A DNA stretch of 64,000 nucleotides, taken from contig NZ_LMDU01000015.1 in the NCBI RefSeq assembly GCF_001425165.1, forward strand, positions 186,001-250,000, in the 5' to 3' direction. Under the pieces are notes generated by a model, which saw only the letters and a program-made list of their open reading frames with translations, had not been told where the DNA came from and ran no database searches. The stretch comes from Pelomonas sp. Root405. GTDB taxonomy: Bacteria; Pseudomonadota; Gammaproteobacteria; Burkholderiales; Burkholderiaceae_C. The translations under genes were made by a program, and so were the position numbers. Numbering within the stretch: position 1 is the stretch's first letter; every line of letters starts with the position of its first letter. Below are positions 9,085-19,044 of this stretch, piece after piece.

Positions 9085-9348
9085 GGGCCTGTTAACACGA
9101 CGGCAATGGGTCACGAAAGTCCGCAGACGGGAGCCAATCAAGGCGCATCGCGCCGCCCGCACTCATGTGCGGGCAAGCGGTGCAACGCCGAGTGGCCCCG
9201 TCTGCGGACTTTCCCGAAGGGTTGTGCCCAGAATGGCCGCGCGCGGCGTTGCAAATCCTCGCCGGGCACTCAGCCCGGCTGCGGTTTGCGCCTTGCTCGC
9301 GGCCATTCTGGGCACAACGTGACCCGTTGCCGTCGTGTTAACAGGCCC
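9085..9348. repeat. Nested inverted-repeat element (three-way-junction palindrome, MITE-like)
   Basis: The outer arms 9085-9115 and 9318-9348 are 31 bases each and pair at 30 of 31 positions. Inside are two further perfect stems: 9116-9131 with 9197-9212 (16 bp), and 9221-9241 with 9298-9318 (21 bp). Smaller hairpins lie in their loops, at about 9155-9174 and 9261-9279, both containing GCACTCA. Folded as one strand it gives a three-armed structure. It has no coding sense and no obvious target-site duplication. It ends 20 bases before the ACBP start, so it could sit in that transcript's leader. A miniature transposable element is the likeliest explanation. Confidence 0.88.
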
Positions 9349-9368
9349 TCATCAGCCTGGAGAACCCC

Positions 9369-9620
9369 GTGAGCCTGAAAGACCAATTCGAAGCCGCCGT
9401 CGCCGACTCCAAGAACCTGTCCGAGCGGCCCGACAACGCCACCCTGCTCAAGCTCTACGCGCTGTACAAGCAGGGCAGCGCCGGCGACGTTGATGGCAAG
9501 CGCCCCGGCTTCACCGACATGGTCGGCCGCGCCAAGTGGGACGCCTGGAACGAGCTCAAGGGCACGTCGAACGACGACGCGATGCAGCAGTACATCGACC
9601 TGATCGAGTCCTTGAAGTAA
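9369..9620 (+). CDS. Acyl-CoA-binding protein
   Basis: The 83-residue protein matches the whole four-helix ACBP domain: LLKLYALYKQ, GDVDGKRPGF, GRAKWDAWNELKG and QYIDLIESL carry the conserved acyl-CoA ligand residues. These cytosolic proteins buffer long-chain acyl-CoA. The GTG start at 9369 follows a TGGAGA ribosome-binding site and gives full family length. The divergent WS/DGAT gene uses acyl-CoA, so the two may share a physiological role. Confidence 0.95.
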   Translation: MSLKDQFEAAVADSKNLSERPDNATLLKLYALYKQGSAGDVDGKRPGFTDMVGRAKWDAWNELKGTSNDDAMQQYIDLIESLK

Positions 9621-9650
9621 GCGCGCCACAGCGCGCAGAACGAACCGGCC

Positions 9651-9980
9651 TCAGGTCGGTTTCTTTTTGGCCGGCGCCTTCTTCTTGGCGCCTGCGGCGA
9701 GCAGCGAGTCGAGCTCCTTCTCGATCTCGCCCTCGATGGTCTTCTTGAAGGCACCAAGCAAGAAACCCAGCTGTGCCACCAGCTCGAAGTGGTCGTCCGC
9801 CACCGTCAGCTCGCCCTTCACGCCTGAACGGGTGAACTCCACGGTGTCGCCGTCGGCGCCTTCGTGCACCGTGCAGGCCATGTCGAACTTCTCTTCGACC
9901 TGCTCGGCCCATTTCCAGGCGATCTCGCGTGCCTTCGTCAGGCCCAGCGCGTGGTCTCGGTGAATGCGGATCTCGGCCAC
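9651..9980 (-). CDS. Polyhydroxyalkanoic acid system family protein
   Basis: This 109-residue protein begins AEIRIHRDHALGLTKAREIAWKWAEQV after its GTG and ends in a Lys/Ala-rich AKKKAPAKKKP tail. It matches the small PHA-granule-region family (PHA_gran_rgn). The GTG at 9980 is chosen over the upstream ATGs because an AAGGAGAG ribosome-binding site lies five bases before it and the family normally begins at this point. The basic tail resembles that of phasin-like or DNA-contacting granule proteins. No other PHA genes are in the window. Confidence 0.85.
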   Translation of the reverse strand: MAEIRIHRDHALGLTKAREIAWKWAEQVEEKFDMACTVHEGADGDTVEFTRSGVKGELTVADDHFELVAQLGFLLGAFKKTIEGEIEKELDSLLAAGAKKKAPAKKKPT

Positions 9981-10173
9981 GTCGGCTCTCCTTGGGTCGG
10001 TGAATGCCATTGACACCCGCTGCGCTTGCACGGTCTGGCAGGCCAGCGGTTGCTGGTGCGCCGCACTCTACGCGAGAAGCCTCGTGTCACATCTGCCAGA
10101 CCCTCTGCCCGCCTGTGCACGCATACTTCTGCGCCTAAAAAGCGAGCGACAAACTCGCGCCCAGGGAGAACCC

Positions 10174-10941
10174 ATGCGCCTTGTCGACCCCAACCCGCAC
10201 AGCCTCGACCCGCTCACCGAAGGGCTGAACCACTTTCGCGCCGCCGAGCCCGATCACGAGCAAGCCGTTTACTGGTTCCGCGTCGCCGCCGACTCCGACA
10301 GTGCCGAAGGCCTGGCCATGCTGGCCCTGTGCCAGCTCGAAGGCCTGGGCGTACCGCGCGAGCCGGTCCAGGCTCGCGAGCGCCTGGAGCGCGCCTCAAG
10401 CGCCGGCAGCCTGACCGCCAAGTTCCACCTCGCCCGCATGCTCGTGGCAGGCTGGGGAGGCGACCCCGACGCATCCCGCGGGGTGGCCCTCTACACAGCT
10501 GCCGCGGCCCAGGGCCATGCCGACGCCACCTTCAACCTGGCCAGTTGCCTGGACGCCGGCTGGGGCTGCCAGCCCGACCGCCTTGCCGCCAAGGCCCTGT
10601 TCCTGCGTGCACGGGCGCTGGGCAGCCCGCTGAGGGCGCCGGGCCTGCGCATTCGCAAGCGTGAGCTGGACGCCGTGCGCGAGCTGGCGCGTCGACTGGA
10701 ACAGGGCGGCGAACTCACCCGCGCCATCGAGGAGCGCCAGCACGAGGTCACGCTGATGCACGAGCTGGCCCGCAACCCCGCACGCAAAGCCATGCGCAGC
10801 CGTCAGCAACGCCGCCAACTGCTGCGCGTGGCCAGCGTCACCGCCGTCCTCGCCGGCCTGGCTGCAGCCCTGGCCGGCCTGTTCGGCTGGCGCACCGGCG
10901 GCCCACTGGCACAAGATACCGGCCCCACGTCCATCGCCTGA
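10174..10941 (+). CDS. Sel1-like repeat protein with C-terminal membrane anchor
   Basis: The 255-residue protein contains at least three Sel1-type repeats: AVYWFRVAADSDSAEGLAMLALCQLEGLG, then two further copies, with segments such as AKFHLARMLVAGWGG and ADATFNLASCLDAGWG. A hydrophobic segment near residues 220-240 suggests a tail anchor with the repeats in the cytoplasm. The ATG follows CAGGGAGAACCC. Sel1 repeats mediate protein-protein contacts; the partner is unknown. Confidence 0.85.
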   Translation: MRLVDPNPHSLDPLTEGLNHFRAAEPDHEQAVYWFRVAADSDSAEGLAMLALCQLEGLGVPREPVQARERLERASSAGSLTAKFHLARMLVAGWGGDPDASRGVALYTAAAAQGHADATFNLASCLDAGWGCQPDRLAAKALFLRARALGSPLRAPGLRIRKRELDAVRELARRLEQGGELTRAIEERQHEVTLMHELARNPARKAMRSRQQRRQLLRVASVTAVLAGLAAALAGLFGWRTGGPLAQDTGPTSIA

Positions 10942-11027
10942 GCGATCTGCTCGGCGCCGCCGCATTAGGTTTTGTCTGGGAGCAGCGCGCGCAATCCGCG
11001 GCACCAGCCAAGTCAGATCGGCGAACC

Positions 11028-11546
11028 TTAAACCAACGGCTGCCTCGGATGCAGCCTCGCCATGGCGAGCACATCGACATACTGCCCATTGCGCAGCGCA
11101 TAGGCTTTGTGCAACCCCTCGCGTTCGAAGCCATGGCGTTCATACAGGCGGATGGCGCGCGCGTTGTCGTTGAAGACGGTCAGCTCGATGCGCAACACCT
11201 GCGCCCAGTTGTCGGCGTAGTCCAGCAACGCCGTCATCAGCGCGCCGCCGACACCCTGGCCCTGGGTTTCCGCCAGCACCGAGATGCCGAGCATCATGGC
11301 GTGCCGACGGCGCAGTTGGGTGCCTGCCGGATGCAGGCCCGCGCTGCCGACGATGCGGCCTTCCCGCTCGGCCAGGAGGAACAGTTCGGGTGAGCCCGCC
11401 ACGGGCGCCGTGTTCAAGCGTTGCTGCCACAGCTCCACGTTGGCATACGGCACCTGTAGCAGTCCTGGATAGATCTCCGGGTCGGCCAGCTGCTCGGCTA
11501 TCGCTTGCGCGTCACTGGGTCGTGCGCGTCGCAGGATCAGGGACAT
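11028..11546 (-). CDS. GNAT-family N-acetyltransferase
   Basis: The 172-residue protein has the GNAT fold, with acetyl-CoA binding motif A at LGISVLAETQGQGVGGALMTALLDYA (Q-x-x-G-x-G/A form) and motif B at ELTVFNDNARAIRLYERHGFEREG. The subgroup resembles RimJ/RimL- or PhnO-like acetyltransferases, but the substrate cannot be read from sequence. It overlaps the end of the upstream peptidase gene by 35 bases, which suggests co-transcription. Confidence 0.9.
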   Translation of the reverse strand: MSLILRRARPSDAQAIAEQLADPEIYPGLLQVPYANVELWQQRLNTAPVAGSPELFLLAEREGRIVGSAGLHPAGTQLRRRHAMMLGISVLAETQGQGVGGALMTALLDYADNWAQVLRIELTVFNDNARAIRLYERHGFEREGLHKAYALRNGQYVDVLAMARLHPRQPLV

Positions 11547-12570
11547 CGGAACCTCCTTGGCTCCGCAATGTAGCCCGACGTTCCTCGCGCGACAGCGGTA
11601 CCAGCCGCTCGACGGCCGCGTGAAACTTCACCCAGTCGCGGCCCTCGCGCTCGTACAGGCGCATGAACGCCGGCACCAGTTCGTCATACGCTGACAGGAT
11701 GGCGAAGCTGGCGTTGTTAGCGCGCTGGAACCAGGCCTCGTAGCCCGGCGCCTCTCTGGGCGCGCGTTCGCGGAGCTCGGCCATGACGGCAGCCTTGGCG
11801 GCGGCGCGGGATTCGGCCGGGCCGGCATACACCGCCCTGAGCCGCTCGCGCCCCTCGCGCGCCAGTGCCAGGAAGCGCGCCCGCCGTGCACGGCCAGTTT
11901 CGAAAGCGGCGAGCGCCTCGGGCCGCCCCGCCAGCCACTGGCGCGCGCCGATCTGCTCGACGGCCGTGGCGTAGGCCTCGTTGAAGCCGGTGTCGTCGCC
12001 CGCGTACACGCGCTGGTGCGACAGCTCATGGAAGATCATGGCCGCCAGCTCGCCCTCGGGATAGCGGATGAAGGTGTTCAGCAGCGGGTCGCCACCGAGC
12101 CATCGGCTCCAGCCGAGCGTGGAGTACGCAGGAATCGGCTGCACCTGCACCTCCCAGCCCTCGGCCTTCAGCAGGTCGGCACGGCGCCGGGCCTCGTCGA
12201 GGTTGAACCAGCCCTGGTAGCCGGCGCAGCCCATCATGGGATAGCACCACGTCTTCAGGTCGAAGCTGAGCGCGGGCGCCGCGACGATGTTCCAGACCAC
12301 GGCGGCGCGGCCGAGGTCGGCATAGCGGCGGTAGCTGTTGTTGTCCGGCAGCGCGAGATGGCTGCTGGCGTAATCGCGAATCTGCTGTGACAGGCGCAGG
12401 CGCTCGGCCAGCTCCGTCGGCGTGGCCGGGTCGGCCAGCCAGGCGTCCACCGGCTTGGCCGCGCGGACGATGCCGAGATGGCCACCCGCCGCCTGGCCCC
12501 AGTGGCCGACGGCGCTGCAGCCGCTCAAGGCGAGCGCCGCGGCTGCAACAAGCAATACGCGCAAGTTCAA
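11512..12570 (-). CDS. Lipoprotein metallopeptidase, predicted aminopeptidase family (COG4324-like)
   Basis: Starting at TTG 12570 gives a 352-residue protein with a lipoprotein signal, LLVAAAALALSGC, lipidated at Cys18. The zincin motif HELSH is at about residues 181-185, followed by FNEAYA, whose Glu (about 198) is the probable third zinc ligand. This pattern matches the proteobacterial family annotated as predicted aminopeptidase. The TTG overlaps the stop of the upstream oxidoreductase gene as TTGA, and upstream in-frame codons would read through that gene, so the TTG start is preferred. It probably acts at a periplasmic membrane face. Confidence 0.85.
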   Translation of the reverse strand: MNLRVLLVAAAALALSGCSAVGHWGQAAGGHLGIVRAAKPVDAWLADPATPTELAERLRLSQQIRDYASSHLALPDNNSYRRYADLGRAAVVWNIVAAPALSFDLKTWCYPMMGCAGYQGWFNLDEARRRADLLKAEGWEVQVQPIPAYSTLGWSRWLGGDPLLNTFIRYPEGELAAMIFHELSHQRVYAGDDTGFNEAYATAVEQIGARQWLAGRPEALAAFETGRARRARFLALAREGRERLRAVYAGPAESRAAAKAAVMAELRERAPREAPGYEAWFQRANNASFAILSAYDELVPAFMRLYEREGRDWVKFHAAVERLVPLSREERRATLRSQGGSDVPDPATRTTQ

Positions 12571-14564
12571 GCGGCTTCGATTTGAACGAGACAGTCGTAG
12601 AACGCCGGCGCGTTGCCCATGTCTGTCAGCCGCTGGTGTGTGACCTCGTTGACATTGCTGCCCTGAGCGCCGAGCTTGCGCCACCACACGCCCAGGCCGT
12701 TGACAACGCCGGGCCGGGCGCGGGTGCTGACCTTCAGCCGGGCGACATAGCGGCCGCGGTCGTTGAAGGCGGCGACCATCGCGCCATCGACCAGGCCGCG
12801 CTCGACGGCGTCGCCGATGTGCATTTCGATCAGCGGCTCGCCTTCGATGTCGCGCAGGCTCTTCACGTTGACGAAGCTGCTGTTCAGGAAGTTGCGCGCC
12901 GGCGGCGAGATCATGGCCAGCGGATAGCGGGCGGCCAGCTCGGGCGAGGTCTGGGCGCTTTCGTAGTTGGGCACGAAGTCGGCGCCCGCGGCCTGGGCGC
13001 GGCCGTTGGGCGTGCGAAAGCCCCCTTCGGCAAACGGTGCCTCGGGAATCGGCAGCGGCAGCCAGCCCTGCTCGCGCAGCCGCACCATGTCGATGTCGGC
13101 GGTGAAGGCCTGAGCGGCCAGCGCCTCATCGCTGTCGCTGAAGCAGGGGTCGGTGAAGCCCATTGCCGCGGCCAGCTCACGAAAGATCTGCGTGTTGGGC
13201 TTGGCCTCGCCAAGCGGTGCAATCGCCGGCTGGTTCATCAACACGTCGGTGTGGCCGTAGGACGTGTGCACGTCCAGGTGTTCGAGCTGCGTGGTAGCGG
13301 GCAGCACGTAGTCGGCCAGGTCGGCCGTGTCGGTCATGAAGTGTTCGAGCACGACCGTGAACAGGTCGTCGCGCTGGAAGCCCTTCACGACCTTCGGCGA
13401 CTCGGGCGCCACCGCCACCGGGTTGCTGTTGTAGACGATCAGCGCCGCGATGGGCGGGTCGGCCTGCAGCAGCGCGTCGCCGATGGTGCTCATGTTGACC
13501 ATGCGCGGCTGGCGGCCGGCGAGCAGGTCGGGGCGTTCGAGATCGGCGTTCTTGAACGGCGCATTCCAGCCCGAGGCCGACAGCAGCACGCCGCCGCTTT
13601 GATGGCGCCAGGCGCCGGTCAGGCAGGGCAGCAGTGCGATCAGTCGCACCGCATTGCCGCCGCCGCGCACGCGCTGCAGGCCGTAGTTCATGCGGATGGC
13701 GGCCGGCCTGATCGTGCCGTAATCGCGCGCTAGGTTGCGCACTTCGTCGGCGCTGATGCCGCAGACCTCGGCGACGCGCTCGGGCGGCCAGTCCAGGGCC
13801 TTGCCGCGCAGCTCGTCCCAGCCGTCCACGTGCTTCTCGATGTAGTCGCGGTCCAGCCAATCGTTGGCGATCAGCTCATGCATCAGGCCCAGCGCCAGCG
13901 CGCCGTCGGTGCCGGGCAGCACGGCGATGTGCTGGTGGCATTTGTCGGCCGTTTCGGTCTTGCGCGGGTCGATGCAGATCAGCTTGGCGCCTTCGCGCTT
14001 GGCCTGGTTGGCATAGGTCCAGAAGTGCAGGTTCGACGCGATGGAGTTGCTGCCCCAGATGATGATCAGCTTAGCGCCCGCGAAGTGCCGCGTGTGCATG
14101 CCGAGCTTGTGGCCATAGGTGGCTGCCAGGCCCGCGCCGCCGGCCGAGGCGCAGATGGTGCGGTCCAACCGCGCAGCCCCTAACGCATTCCACAAGCGGC
14201 CCGCCATCGCCTCGCCCTGGACCAGGCCCATGGTGCCGGCATAGCTGTAGGGCTGGATGGTCTGCGGGTCCGGAATCGCCTTCAAGCGCGCGGCAATGTC
14301 GGCGATGGCCTCGGCCCAGCTCACCTGCACGAAACGGGGCGCCTCGGTCTTCTTGCTGACCCGTTTCAGCGGGTGCAGCAGACGCTCGGCATGATAGGTG
14401 CGCTCGGGGTAGCGCGAGACCTTGGTGCACAGCGCGCCGTGGGTGTTGGGATGGTCGGCGCGACCCTGCACCTTGATGACACGCTCGTTCTCGACGGTGA
14501 CCTGCATGGCACAGGTGTCGGGGCAGTCGTGGGGGCAGGCGCCGAAGACGGTGCGGGTGGTCAT
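12567..14564 (-). CDS. Molybdopterin-dependent oxidoreductase with one 4Fe-4S cluster
   Basis: The 665-residue protein starts MTTRTVFGACPHDCPDTC. Cys10, Cys14, Cys18 and Cys46 form the N-terminal 4Fe-4S site, followed by DRTICASAGGAG and the molybdopterin-binding domains WGSNSIASNLHFW and NYGLQRVRGGGNAVR. A C-terminal dinucleotide-binding domain contains NVKSLRDIEGEPLIEMH. This is the DMSO reductase superfamily. The substrate is unknown, and the lack of a Tat signal indicates a cytoplasmic enzyme. The ATG at 14564 is preferred to one 45 bases upstream because the Fe-S domain then starts at the usual distance. Confidence 0.92.
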   Translation of the reverse strand: MTTRTVFGACPHDCPDTCAMQVTVENERVIKVQGRADHPNTHGALCTKVSRYPERTYHAERLLHPLKRVSKKTEAPRFVQVSWAEAIADIAARLKAIPDPQTIQPYSYAGTMGLVQGEAMAGRLWNALGAARLDRTICASAGGAGLAATYGHKLGMHTRHFAGAKLIIIWGSNSIASNLHFWTYANQAKREGAKLICIDPRKTETADKCHQHIAVLPGTDGALALGLMHELIANDWLDRDYIEKHVDGWDELRGKALDWPPERVAEVCGISADEVRNLARDYGTIRPAAIRMNYGLQRVRGGGNAVRLIALLPCLTGAWRHQSGGVLLSASGWNAPFKNADLERPDLLAGRQPRMVNMSTIGDALLQADPPIAALIVYNSNPVAVAPESPKVVKGFQRDDLFTVVLEHFMTDTADLADYVLPATTQLEHLDVHTSYGHTDVLMNQPAIAPLGEAKPNTQIFRELAAAMGFTDPCFSDSDEALAAQAFTADIDMVRLREQGWLPLPIPEAPFAEGGFRTPNGRAQAAGADFVPNYESAQTSPELAARYPLAMISPPARNFLNSSFVNVKSLRDIEGEPLIEMHIGDAVERGLVDGAMVAAFNDRGRYVARLKVSTRARPGVVNGLGVWWRKLGAQGSNVNEVTHQRLTDMGNAPAFYDCLVQIEAA

Positions 14565-14602
14565 GACGGTGGCTCGCTGTGGGATGGTGCGATTGTCGCC
14601 AG

Positions 14603-15976
14603 TCATGCGGCCGGCAAGGTCAGCCGCGCGAGACAGCCCCTCGGCGCGGCCGGCAACAGCGCAGCGCTGCCGCCATGGCGCTCGGCGATCTCGCGCACGA
14701 TGGCCAGGCCCAGGCCGCAGCCGTCCCCGGTCGTCGCGCCGCGCACAAAGCGCTCGAAGCCGCGCTCGCGCAACTCGGGCGCCAGGCCCGGGCCGTTGTC
14801 CTCGACGTCGATCCACACATCGTCGCCCGCCCGCCGCAACCTCACGGTGATGGTGGCGCCAGCGCCGGCATAGCGCACGGCGTTGTCGATCAGGTTGACC
14901 ACCGCCTCGCGCAGCAGCAGCTCGACGCCCTGCACGGCGTGGCCTTCGCCGACGATGTCCACGCCCAGGTCGCAGCTGCCGGCCAGCGCACGCGGCACCC
15001 AGTCGGCGGCCACCTCGCGCACCAGGCGCGCGCAGTCCACCGGCTGCCAGCCCTGCGCGGCCACGGCCTCGGGCTCGGCGCGCGCCAGCACCAGCAGCTG
15101 CGACACCAGGCGGGCGCTGCGCACAGCGCTCAGCAGCACGCGCTCCAGGCGCTGGCGCAATGCGGGGTCGGTGGTCGCCTCCAACGCCAGCTCGGCCTGG
15201 CTTTTCAAGCCGGCCAAAGGCGTGCGCAGCTGGTGCGCCGCGTCGCTGATGAAGCGGCGCTGCGTGGCCAGGCTTTGCTGCACCTGGCCCAGCAGTTCGT
15301 TGACGGCGCCTGCCAGCGCGCGCACCTCGGGCGGGGCGGCCTGCAGCTGCACGGGGTCGAGCGCATCGGCGCGGCGGCCTTCCATTTGCCGCTGCAGCTC
15401 GGCCAGCGGCTTGAGGCCTTTGCGGATACCGGCCCAGACGCCCATGCTCATCAGCGCGATCAGCAGCGACAGCGGCAGCGCCGTGTCCAGCAGCATGCGT
15501 CGCGCCAGCAGTTCGCGCGGCGCGCTGGAGCGGGCGATCTGCACGCGCAGCGCGGAGTCCGCCGCGCCGGCAGCACCGAGGTGCAGGTCCAGCGACACGA
15601 CGCGCATGGCCTCGGGCACGGTGGCGTCGAAGAACACCGGCTCCCCCAACGCGGCCGTGCGCGGCGGCGGCGGCAGGCGCGCGTCGCCGAGCAAGAGCTG
15701 GCCCGGGGGCGAGCTGACGGCGTACATGACGCGATCCTCCGGGTCGGCGGCCAGGATGTCCTGAGCCGAGCGCGGCAGGTCCACGAACAGGCCGCTGGCC
15801 GTCGGCCGGATCTGGCGGGCCAGTGCGCGGGCCGCTTGCAGCAGGCTGGCGTCCACCAACTCGTCGGCATGCCGGCTGGCGACGCGGTAGGCACCGAACG
15901 CGGCCACCGTCCACAGCACGATCTGCGGCAGCAGCAGCCACAGCAGCAGCTGGCGATGCAGCGAGCGGCCGGTCAC
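14603..15976 (-). CDS. Sensor histidine kinase, QseC/TctE-like
   Basis: The 457-residue protein has a first transmembrane helix at about residues 8-30, a periplasmic sensor region, a second helix at about 165-185, a HAMP-like linker, the HisKA box SDAAHQLRTPLAGL with His248, and an ATPase domain with NLIDNAVRYA, DVEDNGPGL and GCGLGLAIVREI. The GTG at 15976 overlaps the response-regulator stop as GTGA and places the first helix at the N-terminus. The paired regulator precedes it. Confidence 0.94.
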   Translation of the reverse strand: MTGRSLHRQLLLWLLLPQIVLWTVAAFGAYRVASRHADELVDASLLQAARALARQIRPTASGLFVDLPRSAQDILAADPEDRVMYAVSSPPGQLLLGDARLPPPPRTAALGEPVFFDATVPEAMRVVSLDLHLGAAGAADSALRVQIARSSAPRELLARRMLLDTALPLSLLIALMSMGVWAGIRKGLKPLAELQRQMEGRRADALDPVQLQAAPPEVRALAGAVNELLGQVQQSLATQRRFISDAAHQLRTPLAGLKSQAELALEATTDPALRQRLERVLLSAVRSARLVSQLLVLARAEPEAVAAQGWQPVDCARLVREVAADWVPRALAGSCDLGVDIVGEGHAVQGVELLLREAVVNLIDNAVRYAGAGATITVRLRRAGDDVWIDVEDNGPGLAPELRERGFERFVRGATTGDGCGLGLAIVREIAERHGGSAALLPAAPRGCLARLTLPAA

Positions 15977-16632
15977 GGTGAGGCCGTGGCTTCGAGCAGA
16001 TAACCAAGGCCGCGCACAGTGCGCACGGCCAGGCCCGAGCCTTCGAGCTTCTTGCGCAAGCGGTGGATATAGACCTCGATGGAGCCTCCGTCGTCGCTGC
16101 CCCAGGCCTCGGCGATCTGCTGCTTGGTGACGACCCGGTCGCGCTCGCCGACGAGCAGGTCCAGCAGCGTCCACTCGCGCGGGCTGAGCTCCAGCGCCTG
16201 GGCGCCCACGCTGGCGCGGCGTGCCGCGCGGTCCAGCGTCAGGCCGCGCAGCTGTTGCGCGGCGCCGGCCGGCCGGCCGCGGCGCAGCAGCGCATGCAGG
16301 CGCGCCTCCAGCTCGGGAAAGTCGAAGGGCTTGGTCAGGTAGTCGTCGGCACCGGCCTGCAGCCCGGCGACGCGGTGCTCCAGCGCGTCAAGCGCGGTCA
16401 ACACGAGGATGGGCAGCGTCCGGCCGGCCTCACGCACGCGCTTGAGCACGGTCAGTCCGTCGACCATGGGCAGGCCGAGGTCGAGGATGGCGATGTCGAA
16501 GTCCTGCTTGCGCAGGAGGTACTCGGCCACGGCGCCGTTCTCGGCCCACTCGACCTTGAAGCCGGCGTTAAGCAACTGCTGCTGCAGCGCGTCGGCCAGC
16601 AGGGCGTCGTCTTCGGCGAGCAGCAGGTTCAT
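15973..16632 (-). CDS. OmpR-family response regulator, QseB/TctD-like
   Basis: The 219-residue protein has a receiver domain with the acidic pair EDD, phospho-acceptor Asp51 (ILDLGLPMVDG) and Lys in LTKPF, then a winged-helix DNA-binding domain with LSPREWTLLDLL and SIEVYIHRLRKKLEG. It is the regulator of the kinase encoded next. It is divergent from a sugar-binding protein gene 78 bases away, which is a plausible target. Confidence 0.95.
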   Translation of the reverse strand: MNLLLAEDDALLADALQQQLLNAGFKVEWAENGAVAEYLLRKQDFDIAILDLGLPMVDGLTVLKRVREAGRTLPILVLTALDALEHRVAGLQAGADDYLTKPFDFPELEARLHALLRRGRPAGAAQQLRGLTLDRAARRASVGAQALELSPREWTLLDLLVGERDRVVTKQQIAEAWGSDDGGSIEVYIHRLRKKLEGSGLAVRTVRGLGYLLEATASP

Positions 16633-16666
16633 GGGACGCAGACTTTAGCGGTGTCAGCCCTCATGG

Positions 16667-16681
16667 TTAATACGATATTAA
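16667..16681. promoter_or_regulatory. AT-rich palindrome between response regulator and binding-protein gene
   Basis: TTAATA and TATTAA flank CGA in an otherwise GC-rich region, followed by TTTATTAATA. The position, about 35-45 bases from each divergent start codon, suits an operator or overlapping promoters. The regulator that would bind it is not known; the adjacent response regulator is a candidate. Confidence 0.45.
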
Positions 16682-16710
16682 GTTTATTAATAGTCGGTAA
16701 TGATGCCGTG

Positions 16711-17957
16711 ATGCGCCGCGCCTGTGTCCTCGCCACGTCCCTGCTTGCCGCCACGGCGCAGGCCGGGCCGCAGGTCGACGTCGTGCACTGGTGGACGTCG
16801 CCCGGCGAGACCGCGGCCATGCATGCGCTGGCCGACGCCTACCGCGCCGCCGGTGGCCAGTGGCGCGACCTGGCCGTCGTCGCGTCGGAGCAGGCGCGCG
16901 CCGTCGTGCTGGAGCGCATCAAGGCCGGCAACCCGCCGACCGCCGCGCAGTTCAACCCCTCCCGGTCCTTCGTGCAACTGGCCCGCCAGGGCCGGCTCAA
17001 TGCGCTAGACGACATCGCCGCACAGAACCGCTGGGCCGAGACGCTGCCGGCCGTGCTGATGGACGCCGTGCGCGTGGACGGCCATATTTACGCCGTGCCC
17101 ATCAGCATCCACATGCCAGCGTGGCTGTGGAGCTCCAAGGCCGCGCTGGCCAAAGCCGGCATCCGGCAGGAGCCGCGCAGCATCGACGAGTTCTTTGCCG
17201 CGCTCGACAAGCTGCAGGCCGCCGGGCTGATCCCGCTGGCCCATGGCGGCCAGCCCTGGCAGGACTTGAACCTCTTCAGCGCGATGCTGGCCAACCAGGG
17301 CGGGCGCGAGCTGTATCTCGCCGTTTTGCGCGACCGCGATGCCGCAGCGTTGCAGGGCGAGGCGCTGCGCCACGTGCTCGTTAACTACAAGAAGCTACGC
17401 CGTTATGTCGACGCCGCCTCGCCCGGGCGCAGCTGGAGCGACACCACCGCGCTGCTGATCAGCGGTCGCGCCGGCCTGCAGTTCATGGGTGACTGGGTCA
17501 AGGGCGAGTTCACGGCTGCCGGCCAGCAGCCGGGCCGCGACTACGGCTGCGCGACCGGCCTGAGCCCGCGTTCGCCCTACATCGTCGATGGCGACGTGCT
17601 GGTCTTTCCGAAAGACAAGGACGGCAGCGCCCGCGCCGCGCAGCAGCTGCTGGCCCGCGTCGCGACGGCGCCGTCCACGCAGCTTGCCTTCAGTGCGCGC
17701 AAGGGCTCGGTGCCCGTGCGCACCGACCTCGACACTCGCACGCTCGACGCCTGCGCGCGACTGGGCGCGGCCGCACTGCGCGATGCCGGCCGGCTGGTCG
17801 GCAATACCGAGATGCTGTTGGCGCCCGAGCAACTGACGGCGCTCGAGAACGCCGTCAGCGACTACTGGAACCGCGACATTCCTGCACAGGTGGCGCAGCA
17901 GGCCATCGCCAGGATCTTGCAGAACCCGAACAACAGCACCGACACCAGGAGACAGCC

Positions 17958-17961
<4 letters not shown>
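16711..17961 (+). CDS. Sugar ABC transporter substrate-binding protein
   Basis: The 416-residue protein has a Sec signal peptide (MRRACVLATSLLAATAQAG) and the fold of family 1 solute-binding proteins: VDVVHWWTSPGE at the mature start, QFNPSRSFVQLARQGRLNALDD, and GRAGLQFMGDWVKGEF. ATG 16711 is chosen because it begins a typical signal peptide. It would bind a sugar or oligosaccharide in the periplasm. The ATPase gene follows with a TTGA overlap, but no permease genes are adjacent. Confidence 0.92.
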
Positions 17962-19019
<1,058 letters not shown>

Positions 19020-19044
19020 CCGGCATGGCGTCGCACCGCCTGCG

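Noticed and set aside
9085-9348. Interpretation as a group of terminators or a tRNA-like gene
   Set aside because: There are no T-tracts after the stems, and no anticodon-arm, T-loop or CCA features; the 31-bp outer stem is far longer than any tRNA arm.
12567-16007. A single 1146-codon minus-strand protein spanning the molybdo-enzyme and kinase region
   Set aside because: The N-terminal 480 codons are an out-of-frame reading of the kinase gene. The true oxidoreductase starts at 14564 with its Fe-S motif.
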